Of a stretch of DNA of 64,000 nucleotides, positions 1-9,825 are shown piece after piece (position 1 is the stretch's first letter; every line of letters starts with the position of its first letter). The stretch is from NCBI RefSeq assembly GCF_024343575.1, contig NZ_RJUA01000006.1, positions 114,566 to 178,565 on the forward strand, written 5' to 3'. Under the pieces are notes generated by a model. That model did not search any database. It had not been told where the DNA came from and worked only from the letters and a program-made list of their open reading frames with translations. Made by a program: the position numbers and the translations under genes. This DNA is from Lacihabitans sp. LS3-19. GTDB taxonomy: Bacteria > Bacteroidota > Bacteroidia > Cytophagales > Spirosomataceae.

Positions 1-653
1 CCTGTGAGGAAAGCAAATTTTGGTTTGAGTGATAACATAGAAGGATAAATTTGATGGCCATCTTTATGGCCTCTATCTGGATAGCCCTGACATGTCATTA
101 ATGTAAATATGAAATTACTCGGAATAGAAGATTCAGGAGCTGTATTAAATTGTCCTTTATGTGTAGTTATAGGGTTTTTGCCTTTTTTTAAGCTTGCTTG
201 ACTTGCGTAAAAATATGTACTACCTGATTTTAAGTTGATTAAATGAAAATGGTGAGTATAATCTGTTTTTTCAGAAACTTCTATCCATTTAGTGGTTTTT
301 TGATCTTTTAAATTTTCTCCAATTCCATATATTAAACGGACGTATCCAAGTGTACCTGGAGTTGCACCTTCTAACTCCTCCACGGGAACATTTACGATGG
401 GTAAGTTCCTTTTTTTATAATCTTGAGCTCTGCCTGGTATTACTAAACCTTCGTTGTTTCTGCTAGAATTCAAAGTAGAACGAACCCAAACAACGGCAGA
501 AGAATCTGTTATTTCTCCTACTCTAGTTCCCATTGCCTGATATACGGAAGGCTGGTTTTCTAATTCAAAAAGAGGAATGCCTGAGCCTAAAAAAGCCAAA
601 AAAGAGCTTTTTTTAACAAATTCCCTTCTGTTTACATTTTTATCTTTTATCAT
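1..653 (-). CDS. PhoD-like alkaline phosphatase/phosphodiesterase, N-terminal part (cut by window edge)
   Basis: The reading frame is open from an ATG at 653 to the left edge, so about 217 residues are visible and the C-terminus is missing. The start reads MIKDKNVNRREFVKKSSFLA, a twin-arginine-like leader followed by a hydrophobic stretch, so export to the periplasm is likely. After it comes a beta-rich segment (VGEITDSSAVVWVR) typical of the Ig-like N-terminal domain of PhoD-family phosphatases, and then FTLMTCQGYP, which matches the start of the metallophosphatase core where related proteins read ISCQ. The metal ligands lie beyond the window. It shares strand and orientation with the FGE-like gene upstream of it (46 bp apart), so the two may be co-transcribed and may belong to the sulfated-polysaccharide locus. 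Family assignment is by recall of the domain pattern. Confidence 0.75.
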   Translation of the reverse strand, partial: MIKDKNVNRREFVKKSSFLAFLGSGIPLFELENQPSVYQAMGTRVGEITDSSAVVWVRSTLNSSRNNEGLVIPGRAQDYKKRNLPIVNVPVEELEGATPGTLGYVRLIYGIGENLKDQKTTKWIEVSEKTDYTHHFHLINLKSGSTYFYASQASLKKGKNPITTHKGQFNTAPESSIPSNFIFTLMTCQGYPDRGHKDGHQIYPSMLSLKPKFAFLT

Positions 654-699
654 AAGGTTTTACTAAATTTATCGGGATACGAAAAGAACATTTTTATTA

Positions 700-1776
700 T
701 TAGAAATCTTTCGCACATCTGAAGCCAGTATGTGATATACCAGAATCTTCGCTGGATTTCATCCTACGAGATACTCTATACCCACTGCAATAACTGTCAT
801 TACATAAAAAAGACCCTCCCCTGATTACTCTCTTTGGTGTATATGGTTCGTCTGGATCCAATGAGTTTTTAGGTCCTTTAGGGTTATAAGCATCTTCCGC
901 TTCATTATAGGCATCGAATCGATACCAATCACTACACCACTCCCAAACATTACCTGCCATTTCGTATAAGCCATATCCGTTTTTTTCGAAAGACTTAACT
1001 GGAGCAGTGCCCAAAAAACCATCCAAGTTTGTATTTTGATAAGGGAAAAATCCTTGCCAAAAATTCGCTTTTTTGTTGGCATTGGCTGCGGGTTCATTGC
1101 CCCAAGGATAAATGGGGTCATCTTTCCCTCCCCTAGCTGCCCACTCCCATTCGGCTTCGGTAGGGAGTCTTTTGCCAGCCCACTTGGCATAGGCATTGGC
1201 ATCCTCCCAAGCCACATGTACAACAGGATGATTCATCCTATTTGTAATATTTGACTTTGGTCCTTCTGGGTGCCGCCAGTCTGCCCCGACGGTCCAATGC
1301 CACCATTGACTAACATCGTCTAAAGCTACGGGTCCTTGAGTAGGAATAAAAACCAAAGAACCTGGTAGCAAAATACTATCATCAGGTTTGGGTGTTCCTG
1401 GAGGTAATTGTGCCTTTATTTCTTCCCATATAATAGGACGCTCAGCTACTGTTTTATAATTAGTAGCCAAAACAAATTTTTCAAATTCACTATTACTTAT
1501 TTCATGTTCATCCATCCAAAACTTATCTACCCTAACCCTATGCTTTGGGTATTCATCTTTATCCGCTTGCTCACTATTCCCTCCCATCTTAAACTCTCCA
1601 CCTGGAATAATTACCATTTTGTTTTCAATTGAGATAGAATCAATTTCTATTTCTTTTGTTTCGTTTTCTACAACATAATTATTTTTATTCTCCTCTTTCT
1701 GTTTCTCCGAAGAATTACATGAAGCAGCCATAAAAACTATAAATATGATTGAAATTGAATACCGATAATTACGCAT
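700..1776 (-). CDS. Formylglycine-generating enzyme (SUMF1/FGE-type) lipoprotein
   Basis: 358 residues from ATG 1776; a longer frame would need a TTG at 1788. The N-terminus is a lipoprotein signal ending in AASC with the lipidated Cys at residue 20. The core is a full FGE-sulfatase domain: GGEFKMGG near the start, RLPTEAEWEWAARGG, YPWGNE, GLYEMAGNVWEW and a C-terminal GFRCAKDF. Near the C-terminus the segment GGSFLCNDSYCSGYR carries two cysteines five residues apart (C325 and C330). This matches the redox pair of human FGE (C336/C341), so the protein is likely a true enzyme that oxidises the CxPxR cysteine of sulfatases to formylglycine, not one of the many Cys-less relatives. Eight CxPxR sulfatases lie in the same locus. 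Its placement next to susC fits co-regulation. A periplasmic, membrane-anchored location would mean that sulfatases mature after export. Confidence 0.85.
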   Translation of the reverse strand: MRNYRYSISIIFIVFMAASCNSSEKQKEENKNNYVVENETKEIEIDSISIENKMVIIPGGEFKMGGNSEQADKDEYPKHRVRVDKFWMDEHEISNSEFEKFVLATNYKTVAERPIIWEEIKAQLPPGTPKPDDSILLPGSLVFIPTQGPVALDDVSQWWHWTVGADWRHPEGPKSNITNRMNHPVVHVAWEDANAYAKWAGKRLPTEAEWEWAARGGKDDPIYPWGNEPAANANKKANFWQGFFPYQNTNLDGFLGTAPVKSFEKNGYGLYEMAGNVWEWCSDWYRFDAYNEAEDAYNPKGPKNSLDPDEPYTPKRVIRGGSFLCNDSYCSGYRVSRRMKSSEDSGISHTGFRCAKDF

Positions 1777-2172
1777 TTGAGTATACAAGATAAAATTTAG
1801 GAATATAAAAACTGAGCTTTAAATTTAACGCAATCTAATTCATTTAGACCACATCTCCATAGAAGAATGATTCTCATAGAATCTGTATAAAAGCTCAAAT
1901 TTCTCGTGATTTTAAGAAATTTTAAGCCACTATTATTCTTATTCTTAGAAGTTTTAGTAATTTTTTTATCTAAAGAGCACATTTAACCTCTTCATTGATA
2001 CAAGAACAACTTTATCCAAAAGCTTGATAATCCTACTTTTATATTATTGATCGTTATAAAAAATTGTACTAATTCTTTGTATAAACTATTAAAAAAATCT
2101 AGTACAAAACTTATTTATAATCAATCAAAAAATAATAATCAATTTAAATTTTAAACCCTTTAATTCAAAACT
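1777..2172. other. Intergenic region between divergent FGE-like gene and susC
   Basis: About 396 bp of AT-rich DNA with no convincing gene; a 61-codon open frame on the minus strand (1797-1982) has no recognisable features and is taken as chance. It must hold the promoters of both neighbours. A weak -7-like box for susC (TAAATTTT, 2145-2152) and the inverted repeat listed separately are the only signals seen. Confidence 0.6.
2064..2107. promoter_or_regulatory. Inverted repeat upstream of susC, candidate regulator site
   Basis: TTGTACTA at 2064-2071 and TAGTACAA at 2100-2107 are perfect 8-bp inverted copies with centres 36 bp apart. The right copy resembles the AATGRTACAA motif found upstream of other units of this locus (shared TNRTACAA core). 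It sits 65 bp before the susC ATG and 38 bp before a weak -7-like box. Function is inferred from position only. Confidence 0.4.
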
Positions 2173-5100
2173 ATGAAACTACTTCTTCTTAAAAGGATGA
2201 TGAGATGTGGTCGCAATGCTTTGTTTATCTGCTCTCTTTTAGGGGCCTTTAAATCAATTGCCATTCCCCATGAAAATGGAGAAAAGAAAAAGCCAAATGG
2301 AACTACTAATCTGGAAGTTCGTCTAAATGGAAAAATTACAGACGAAAATAGTGAGCCTATTCCAGGGGCATCAATTGTTATTAAAGGAACTAGTGAAGGA
2401 ACCGTCAGTGATTTGAATGGTAACTACAGCATAAATGCTGCAGACAATAACGTAACTTTAATAGTCTCCTTTATTGGCTATGTAAGCCAAGAAGTTGCCG
2501 CTGGGGGAAGAAACACTATAAATGTACAATTGGCACTTTCTAGTGAGCAACTTTCCGAAGTAGTGGTAGTGGGTTATGGAACGCAAAAGAAGAAAGACCT
2601 GACTGGGGCAATGGGTTCTATCCAAGCTAAAGATATCGTAAGAGGAAACCCAATTCAAGCCGCAAATGCTCTCCAAGGCCAAGTAGCTGGTGTTAATATT
2701 ACTCGTGTAAACAGCCGACCTGGATCTAGCTTCGATATCACAATTCGTGGAGTCCAGAATTTTGATAATTCGCTAAATGCACCATTAGTAGTGATAGATG
2801 GTGTAATAGGTGGTAATATGGATAACCTAAACCCAGCTGACATCGCTTCGATGGATGTATTAAAAGATGCCTCTTCAACTGCCATATATGGCTCAAGAGG
2901 AGCAAACGGGGTGATTTTAATAACAACTCATAAAGGTTCTTCTGGGAAAGCAAAAGTTTCTTATAATTCTTATGTTGGCTCAAAAAGACCTGCTTACGTG
3001 CCTGGAATGATGAGTGCTAAAGAATTTTACCAAGCATATAATGTAACACGTCTTGAAGATGCCGCTGCAATAGGAATAAAGATTCCTAAACCTAGAGGAT
3101 GGACTGCCTCTGAAATAGCAAATGCCGAAAACGACAGAACTTCAGATTGGATAGACTTAGCAACCAATCCTGCTCTTCAAACAAGCCATACTATATCTGT
3201 AGCAGGAGGAAGTTCTAGCACTACCTATAACTTTTCAGCTGGTTATTTGAATGAAGGTGGCGTAACTACAGGTACAAGTTTTAAAAGGTATAGTTTAAAC
3301 GCTGGATTGGAAAGTAAAATATCGAGTAAACTTAAAGTAGGTTTTACTTCTTATGCTTCTTTCAGCGATCGAAACCTTCCTACTTCTGAGGTTATGCGTT
3401 CTGCTTTTAGAGCAAGACCTACAGGAACAATAAAGTATGCAGACTTAGCTGAGGCAGATCAAAAAAAGGATATTGACTTAAAAGGCAATGCCTTCTTTAT
3501 GGGAATAAGCGACAATCAAGTATTTAACGTATTGACGGAGTTGGATCCTGAAAATGCCCAACACAAAACCAACGTTTCAAGTATTCTAGGTAATGGATTT
3601 ATAGAATATACTCCAATAAAAAGATTGGCAATAAGATCGTCTTTATCTGTGGCTTCAAACAATACCAGAGATGGAGAATATTGGGGAAATTATACCAAAA
3701 CTCAAGCTGGGACAAAAGGCAATAGGGCTCAATACCAAACCCAAAACTTAATATCATATACATTAGATAATATCATCACTTATGATTTGTTTAAAGGAGA
3801 CCATGCTTTAAAGATTACAGGTTTGCAAAGTGCCTTCCAACAAAAAGAGGATGAGACAGCCATTGCTGCTCAAGCACTTCCTTTTAGATCATTATGGTAT
3901 AACATGGGCACAGGAACAATAACAAGCTTTGGCTCAAATTTGAGCGAACGCTCTTTGTTATCTTTTATGGGACGGATTAATTATGCCTACAAAGACAAGT
4001 ATTTATTAACTGTAACAGGTAGGTCTGATGGGGCATCTCAACTTTCTCCAGGAAACAAATGGATTTTCTACCCTTCGGCGGCTGTAGCTTGGCGTATAGG
4101 TGATGAAGAATTTATCAAAAATGTCAATTGGATTTCGAACTTGAAACTTCGGGCCAGTTATGGTATAGTTGGAAATGCGAGTTCGGTTAGACCATACGCA
4201 ACCCAAGCTACAATAACACAAACTAATTATGACTTTGACGGTACTACGGCATCTGGTTTTGCTGTAGGTGCTTTGGCAAATAAAAATTTAGTTTATGAAA
4301 AAAATAAAGAGTTGAATTTTGGATTAAACTTCGGTTTTTTAAATAATAGAATATCTGGTGAAGTTGAAATCTATAAAAGAAACACTGTTGACTTAATTAT
4401 AGGCGACAAATTACCAAGGTCAACGGGTTTCAGTGACGTGGTAGCAAATGTCGGAGAAATCCAAAATAAAGGAGTAGAAATTACGCTTAATACGGTAAAT
4501 GTCAACAAGGGTAATTTCAGATGGAACACAAATTTTACCTTAACCAAAAATAAAGATCAGGTAACAAAATTAGCTGGAGGAATAACCGAAGATATTGGTA
4601 ATTTAAGATTTGTAGGTGAATCTGTTTACCCTTTGTATAGTTGGGTATTTGATGGTATCTGGCAATTAGATGAGGCTGAAGCCGCAAAAGCATTTGGTCA
4701 ATATCCAGGAAATGTGAAAATTAAAGATTTGGATGGCGATGGTGTTATCACAGACAAGGACAGAACAATTGTTGGAAAACAAACGCCTGATTTGTTGCTT
4801 GGAATGCGTAACAATATGAATTATAAGAATTTCGATTTTTCGTTTTTCCTCTATTCAAGGAGAGGTTTGAGTTATAGTAATAACTTTTTAAATGGTACAT
4901 TTGGAGATATTGGAAGTGACAGATATAACCATACCACTGAATTAGATATTTGGACAAGTACAAACCCAAGCAATACCTACTTTGGACTTAATGGGTCAGG
5001 GAATTCAGGAAATGCCAGACAAGCATTGAGTATGCAAAAAGCTGATTTTGTAAGACTTTCAGATGTGACTTTAGGATATAAATTATCTGGAAAAGCATTA

Positions 5101-5259
5101 GACAAAATGAAATTCTCTAATTTCAGAGTTTACGCTCAAGTGACTAATCCAATGGTGTTTACAAACTTCCTTACGTTTAACCCTGAATATAATTCAAACA
5201 CCGCTAATGATGATATTTCATCTAAAACATTTTTATTGGGTTTGAACGTATCATTCTAA
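2173..5259 (+). CDS. SusC-like TonB-dependent outer-membrane transporter
   Basis: 1028 residues. A signal peptide is followed by a carboxypeptidase-regulatory-like beta-sandwich (about residues 45-125, with GKITDENSEPIPGASIVIKG and DLNGNYSI), a TonB-box-like LSEVVVVGYGTQKKKDLTGA, the plug domain (about 135-240, with the SusC-family stretches VPLVVIDG-like APLVVIDG and DASSTAIYGSRGANGVILI) and a long beta-barrel ending in the aromatic C-terminus NVSF. It would import oligosaccharides across the outer membrane with TonB energy, working as a lid-and-barrel pair with the SusD-like lipoprotein 27 bp downstream. The substrate cannot be read from the sequence, but the surrounding sulfatases, lyases and GH105 enzyme suggest a sulfated uronate-containing glycan. 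Start at ATG 2173 gives a good n-region (MKLLLLKRMMRCGRNALF). Confidence 0.95.
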   Translation: MKLLLLKRMMRCGRNALFICSLLGAFKSIAIPHENGEKKKPNGTTNLEVRLNGKITDENSEPIPGASIVIKGTSEGTVSDLNGNYSINAADNNVTLIVSFIGYVSQEVAAGGRNTINVQLALSSEQLSEVVVVGYGTQKKKDLTGAMGSIQAKDIVRGNPIQAANALQGQVAGVNITRVNSRPGSSFDITIRGVQNFDNSLNAPLVVIDGVIGGNMDNLNPADIASMDVLKDASSTAIYGSRGANGVILITTHKGSSGKAKVSYNSYVGSKRPAYVPGMMSAKEFYQAYNVTRLEDAAAIGIKIPKPRGWTASEIANAENDRTSDWIDLATNPALQTSHTISVAGGSSSTTYNFSAGYLNEGGVTTGTSFKRYSLNAGLESKISSKLKVGFTSYASFSDRNLPTSEVMRSAFRARPTGTIKYADLAEADQKKDIDLKGNAFFMGISDNQVFNVLTELDPENAQHKTNVSSILGNGFIEYTPIKRLAIRSSLSVASNNTRDGEYWGNYTKTQAGTKGNRAQYQTQNLISYTLDNIITYDLFKGDHALKITGLQSAFQQKEDETAIAAQALPFRSLWYNMGTGTITSFGSNLSERSLLSFMGRINYAYKDKYLLTVTGRSDGASQLSPGNKWIFYPSAAVAWRIGDEEFIKNVNWISNLKLRASYGIVGNASSVRPYATQATITQTNYDFDGTTASGFAVGALANKNLVYEKNKELNFGLNFGFLNNRISGEVEIYKRNTVDLIIGDKLPRSTGFSDVVANVGEIQNKGVEITLNTVNVNKGNFRWNTNFTLTKNKDQVTKLAGGITEDIGNLRFVGESVYPLYSWVFDGIWQLDEAEAAKAFGQYPGNVKIKDLDGDGVITDKDRTIVGKQTPDLLLGMRNNMNYKNFDFSFFLYSRRGLSYSNNFLNGTFGDIGSDRYNHTTELDIWTSTNPSNTYFGLNGSGNSGNARQALSMQKADFVRLSDVTLGYKLSGKALDKMKFSNFRVYAQVTNPMVFTNFLTFNPEYNSNTANDDISSKTFLLGLNVSF

Positions 5260-5286
5260 TATTATAAAACATTAAAAAGTATAAAA

Positions 5287-7125
5287 ATGAAAAAATATAT
5301 AAAGTGGAAATTTATAGCTTCTTTAATTTTCTTGTCCAGCAATTTTGCTTGTACGGATTTTTTAGATGAAGTTTCGGTTTCAAATCAAACAGCTGACAAT
5401 TATTATGTTACAGCAAAGGGTTTTGAAGATTTAACGCGTTCGATATATCCGCTATTGAGAAATATAACGCAGCAAAGAAGTCTAATTTTAAATGGAACAG
5501 ATATATTCGCTGTAAACAGCAGCTGGGACGGTGCTGGCCCGACTGGAGACCCGATAGATTTATACAATCAAGGTTTTGCTTCTACATTGACTTCTGTCTC
5601 TGACTTGTGGAATTTATTATACCTCGAACTGAACCGTGCCAACACTGTTATAAGCAGAGCTGATTTGGTAGAAGGTATAAGTGCTACAACGAAAGCTTCT
5701 AGCGTAGGAGAGGCAAAGTTTATTAGAGCTTTAATGTTGTTTTATTTAGTACAACAATGGGGCGATGTGCCTATGCCTCTCGAAGAAACAACAACCGCAA
5801 ATAAAGAAGTAGTTAGAGTACTATCTGCTGATGTTTATACGCAAATAATCAAAGATTTGACTGATGCAGAAACTGCCTTACCTTCTCAAGCTTCTACCGA
5901 TTGGGGAAGAGCGACTAAGGGTTCAGCCCAGTTTTTACTCTCTAAAGTATATCTTACCCGAGGATGGAACTATAATAATTCTTTAGGTGGTTCGGCGGCG
6001 GACTTCACCCAAGCTTTGGCTTATGCTGATAAAGTAATTGCAGCTTACCCAATGGTTGCAAACTATAAGGATTTGTTTCCAAAGCGTTCAGAGAATCCTC
6101 TACTGGAAACAAATAATCCGGGAACGCAAAAAGCCCGTAATTCAGAGGTGGTTTTTGCAATTCAATACAATACAAATGTATTGACAAATTCTGGTGACCC
6201 AGCATACCCTGCCACGGCAGTAGGCAATGATTTACATTCTGTTTTTGGTAATGACCCTGGTGATACTCCAGGTGCTCCTTCAGCTAGAACGGGAGAGTAT
6301 AATCGCCATCAAGGTAGGCATCATGTTACCCCAGCAATGTACCGTATGTACGATCCAGATATCGATACGAGATACGATCATAATTTTGTAGAAAAAATTT
6401 ATGCATTAAATGATAATTCTAAATTTGAAGCCAGAAAAGGCGTTGTTGTGCCTATTAAAAAGGGTGATGTTACTATGGAATTCAGACCTTGGAATAACCC
6501 AGTGACTGATATAGCTGACCGCGGTATGGACATTGAAGGTGGAACAAAACCATATTCGGTATTGAATACTGATGAGTTTGGAGATAATCCTCAAACGAAC
6601 TATCATGGTGGTGACCGTGCCATGATGATGTGGAAGTTTTGGGAGCCTGGTATTGATTATGGAGATGCCTTTGGAACTTTTGACTTTGCACTTTTCAGGT
6701 CAGCAGAAGCCTATTTAATAGCTGCTGAAGCAAAACTAAAAGGTGCTACGGGCGGAAACTTAGGAACTGCTGAAGATTATTACAATAAAGTTTTAGATAG
6801 AGCTTTAGGTAGCAATAAAGATAAAGACCCTATGCAGGCAGCAGCACCAGAAAATGTAAAATCATTGGACGCCAAATCGTATAGAGCGGTAGCTGGGAAA
6901 TTGGACATAGATATGATTTTAGATGAAAGAGCGAGAGAGTTTATGGGAGAATATATGCGTTGGTTTGATTTGAAACGTACAGGTAAGTTAATTGAGCGTG
7001 TAAAAAAATACAATCCATGGACAAATGCGGCAGGAGCATTGGAAGCTAAACATTTAGTTAGACCAATTCCTTTGAGCGAATTAGATTTGGCGAGTAATCC
7101 TATAGTTCAAAATCCCGGTTATTAA
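5287..7125 (+). CDS. SusD/RagB-like outer-membrane glycan-binding lipoprotein
   Basis: 612 residues. The lipoprotein signal MKKYIKWKF...SSNFAC places the lipidated Cys at residue 22. The rest is a SusD fold: an N-terminal helical part with DFLDEVSVSNQTADNYY, tetratricopeptide-like helices (GEAKFIRALMLFYLVQQWGDVP is the hallmark segment), and a C-terminal RagB/SusD domain with FRSAEAYLIAAEA, ILDERAREFMGEYMRW and FDLKRTGKL. It should sit on the cell surface, bind the polysaccharide and cap the SusC-like channel. It is translated from the same message as susC (27 bp gap) and a bidirectional terminator follows. No substrate prediction is possible from sequence alone. Confidence 0.95.
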   Translation: MKKYIKWKFIASLIFLSSNFACTDFLDEVSVSNQTADNYYVTAKGFEDLTRSIYPLLRNITQQRSLILNGTDIFAVNSSWDGAGPTGDPIDLYNQGFASTLTSVSDLWNLLYLELNRANTVISRADLVEGISATTKASSVGEAKFIRALMLFYLVQQWGDVPMPLEETTTANKEVVRVLSADVYTQIIKDLTDAETALPSQASTDWGRATKGSAQFLLSKVYLTRGWNYNNSLGGSAADFTQALAYADKVIAAYPMVANYKDLFPKRSENPLLETNNPGTQKARNSEVVFAIQYNTNVLTNSGDPAYPATAVGNDLHSVFGNDPGDTPGAPSARTGEYNRHQGRHHVTPAMYRMYDPDIDTRYDHNFVEKIYALNDNSKFEARKGVVVPIKKGDVTMEFRPWNNPVTDIADRGMDIEGGTKPYSVLNTDEFGDNPQTNYHGGDRAMMMWKFWEPGIDYGDAFGTFDFALFRSAEAYLIAAEAKLKGATGGNLGTAEDYYNKVLDRALGSNKDKDPMQAAAPENVKSLDAKSYRAVAGKLDIDMILDERAREFMGEYMRWFDLKRTGKLIERVKKYNPWTNAAGALEAKHLVRPIPLSELDLASNPIVQNPGY

Positions 7126-7150
7126 AAGTTAAAATTGAATAAAATAGATC

Positions 7151-7182
7151 AAAAACTAGGGCCATTGGCTCTAGTTTTTTTA
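7151..7182. terminator. Bidirectional rho-independent terminator after susD
   Basis: An 11-bp stem (7153-7163 with 7167-7177, one G-U pair) with loop ATT is flanked by A5 on the left and T7 on the right. It can stop transcription from susD on the plus strand and from the converging haem-protein gene on the minus strand. Confidence 0.8.
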
Positions 7183-7398
7183 GTTTTAGAAGTATTGAAA
7201 TACTCCGGTTAATTTTTGAATCAAATAATCTTTATTCAAAAATATTAATCCATTTTTGATTGTACTTTATCGAAGCCTAAGAATTAAAAATGACCTTTGG
7301 ATTTTGTTGGTCAAGAAATACTTAACCTACCATACGATGAAATTAGACATTTAAAAATTCACCTTTAAAAAGAAAATTACATATCAATCCTCGTCATT

Positions 7399-9651
7399 TT
7401 ATTTATCAAAATCATAATTAAGAAGCTGTTTTTCATTCAATAAATTTTCTCCAAAAGGTTTTTGATCCCTCAATTTTTTAACATCTGCGGGCGAAATTCC
7501 TTTAATGTTTTTAGCAAAAGCGTTTTGGGTATATTTTACAATATCCGCTATGTCTTGGTCACTTAAGTCGGTATTGTTCGCCAAGGCTGGCATTTCGGTG
7601 CTTAAATCATACAGTTTTCCATTTACATGAAGTGGGCCGCTGATTCCAAAAAGCAGTATAGAAGTTAGTCTTTTTATAGAGCCATCTATATATTCAGAGT
7701 CTTTTAAGGGCGGAGCTAGGTCTTCTATCCCACTGCCGTCGGCTCCATGGCAAGCTCCACAAATACTTCTGAACAATTTCAAACCATTGGTGCGGGAGTC
7801 TTCTTTTACGGATGTATTTACAAAAATAGGATTGGGTTCATTAGCCTTACGGTTTTTAACCGCCAAGTTAAGATTGCCCTCTAAGTTCTTGCTGAAACTC
7901 ATTTTAGGCAAATAATCTTCTTCTATTCCACCCAAACTACTAGTGATGACTTCATTTATAACTTTATTTTCTTTGTATTTTTCTGCCAATTTTACAAAGG
8001 TTTTTTCAAATGCTGGTTCATTCTTATATTTTAAATACTCCCCTATAGCTGAAATCAAATATACATCAACAACTTCACTGTTTTTTAAGGCCAAATTATT
8101 TGCAATTGAAACCATTTCAGAGCTGTTTTTAGTGCTAGTAAATTTGTTTAAAAGCTGAAGTGCATGAGCCATGGTTTCTTCCTGTTTAGTCTCGTTTAGT
8201 ATTTCTTTAAGTATGGCAAAAGAAAGGCTTCCTGTTCCTTCTAAAACATACAGAGCATGCAGTGCTGCATGGTTTTCAGCATCGGATTTAGAAAGACTTA
8301 GTAAGTCCTTCTTTAACGATTTATCCTTTTTTAAGATTAAGATTTGTTGGGCACGGTCACGAATCCAGCCATTGGGGCTCGACAAGAGGCCTAAAAGTTC
8401 GGAAGTAGAGGCCTGACTAAAATTAGGAGGTATTTGTAAACTTTTGTTTTTATTTACTACTTTCAATATTCTCCCCAAATTTTGAAGAGTATCCAATTTT
8501 TTTTGAGCCAGCATAGTGCTCAAATATTGCGATATGAAAGCTTTATGTTGAATAATGCCTCGATGCATATCTACAATGTACATAGCACCATCGGGACCAT
8601 TAAATAGATTGACTGGCCGAAAACCCTCATCATAAGAAGAGATGAATTCTTTGTCATGGTAAGCTTGAGTAGCCTTTGTTTCTAGATTATCGAATTTCAG
8701 AATATTTCTTTTGATGGAGTTGGCTTCAGGTACACAAACAAAAGCGTTTAGGTCATATTCTTCAGGAAATTGAGCTCCTCTATACACCAAAGGACCACAA
8801 GAGGCAGTCACATTTTTTAGTTTACCATTCTCATCCAATATGCCTTTTTGATAGCCTCTGTTTACACTTGTGGCCTGAAGAGCATATACCCGCTGATCAT
8901 TGGTAAGTTTTTGATTTTCAGATAGTATGGGCTTAAAAAACTCGTTCTTTGTTGCAATATTTGGCAATAAATAATCTCCTTTAAGCTGTGTAGAATTACT
9001 GTTGTAATAAAGTCTTCCGAAATTATCTCTCGTGATTCCCCATTGTCCTCTATAAGAAGTGGGTTCTTTAAGCCATTTTCCTTTTACTTTTCTATACCTA
9101 AAATTGCTATTTGCATTATAAATCCAATTGTCCATGTTCATCATGAGGCCATTGGGCTGATGTTCTACATTGCCTGCGTCGGCATATTTGGGATCTACCA
9201 AAGTCTTTTTGCCCGGTAAATCATTTTTTATTTCTGCAAACCAAAGTTCCGGCCCATTGACATACAATATGCCATCATATACCAAGGCAATGCCCCTCGG
9301 CAAAACCAGATCATCCATAAAAGTTTTGGATTTTTCGAAGAAGCCATCTTTATCTAAATCCTCTAAGATCGTGATCCGACCGTTCTGTTCATCTTCTCCA
9401 ATTCCTTCTAAGTTGGGCATATAGCCAATCATTTCTACCACCCAAATACGACCTTTGTTATCAAATTCCATACTCACTGGAGCTTTCAAGAGAGGCTCTG
9501 ATGCCACAAGGTTTAATTCGAAACCATCTTCAACTACGTATTTATCAAGTGAAATATTTGGCTTATCAGAAGACAAACTTAAGAAGCCGAAAATGAAAAT
9601 ACTGCCTAAGAAAAGGGCTATTAAATATCCGGAACGCTGAATTCTTTTCAT
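7399..9651 (-). CDS. Secreted sorbosone-dehydrogenase-like propeller protein with C-terminal cytochrome c domain
   Basis: 750 residues with a signal anchor (ALFLGSIFIFGFLSL). The N-terminal half (about 35-390) is a beta-propeller of the putative membrane-bound dehydrogenase type common in Planctomycetes and Bacteroidota, with FELNLVASEPLLKAPVSMEF, GRIWVVEM, GIALVYDGILYVNGPELWF and DGAMYIVDMHRGIIQH. A helical HEAT-like stretch follows (about 420-590). The C-terminus is a cytochrome c domain with CGACH (C631, C634, H635) and MPAL as a possible distal Met ligand. It is probably periplasmic and redox-active, passing electrons to the respiratory chain; the substrate is unknown. The gene lies between susD and the regulator gene, on the regulator's strand, 174 bp after its stop. 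It resembles the haem protein at 36384-39365, where the haem domain is at the other end. Confidence 0.8.
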   Translation of the reverse strand: MKRIQRSGYLIALFLGSIFIFGFLSLSSDKPNISLDKYVVEDGFELNLVASEPLLKAPVSMEFDNKGRIWVVEMIGYMPNLEGIGEDEQNGRITILEDLDKDGFFEKSKTFMDDLVLPRGIALVYDGILYVNGPELWFAEIKNDLPGKKTLVDPKYADAGNVEHQPNGLMMNMDNWIYNANSNFRYRKVKGKWLKEPTSYRGQWGITRDNFGRLYYNSNSTQLKGDYLLPNIATKNEFFKPILSENQKLTNDQRVYALQATSVNRGYQKGILDENGKLKNVTASCGPLVYRGAQFPEEYDLNAFVCVPEANSIKRNILKFDNLETKATQAYHDKEFISSYDEGFRPVNLFNGPDGAMYIVDMHRGIIQHKAFISQYLSTMLAQKKLDTLQNLGRILKVVNKNKSLQIPPNFSQASTSELLGLLSSPNGWIRDRAQQILILKKDKSLKKDLLSLSKSDAENHAALHALYVLEGTGSLSFAILKEILNETKQEETMAHALQLLNKFTSTKNSSEMVSIANNLALKNSEVVDVYLISAIGEYLKYKNEPAFEKTFVKLAEKYKENKVINEVITSSLGGIEEDYLPKMSFSKNLEGNLNLAVKNRKANEPNPIFVNTSVKEDSRTNGLKLFRSICGACHGADGSGIEDLAPPLKDSEYIDGSIKRLTSILLFGISGPLHVNGKLYDLSTEMPALANNTDLSDQDIADIVKYTQNAFAKNIKGISPADVKKLRDQKPFGENLLNEKQLLNYDFDK

Positions 9652-9768
9652 TTTAAATTTTTTTTCAGAAAAACTGTAAAAGAGATTTTAGATAATCTTC
9701 TCTTTAAATTTAAAAAGGAATTTAGCGTCAACCCTATTATTAAAAAAAATACAGCATTATACCCTTAG

Positions 9769-9792
9769 AATGGTACAAATGTTCAACATTTG
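9769..9792. promoter_or_regulatory. AATGGTACAA motif overlapping a 17-bp palindrome
   Basis: AATGGTACAA (9769-9778) overlaps the perfect palindrome CAAATGTTCAACATTTG (9776-9792). Both lie 118 bp before the ATG of the minus-strand haem protein gene. The motif is inverted relative to that gene. The palindrome has no T-tract on either side, so it does not look like a terminator. Confidence 0.35.
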
Positions 9793-9825
9793 AGGTAGAA
9801 ATTGCCAATCAAGAAAAGGCTAAAT

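Noticed and set aside
1777..1788. TTG start four codons before the FGE-like ATG
   Set aside because: ATG 1776 starts a standard lipoprotein signal; no reason to prefer TTG.
1797..1982. 61-codon open frame on the minus strand
   Set aside because: No recognisable motif, AT-rich, inside a promoter region; likely chance.
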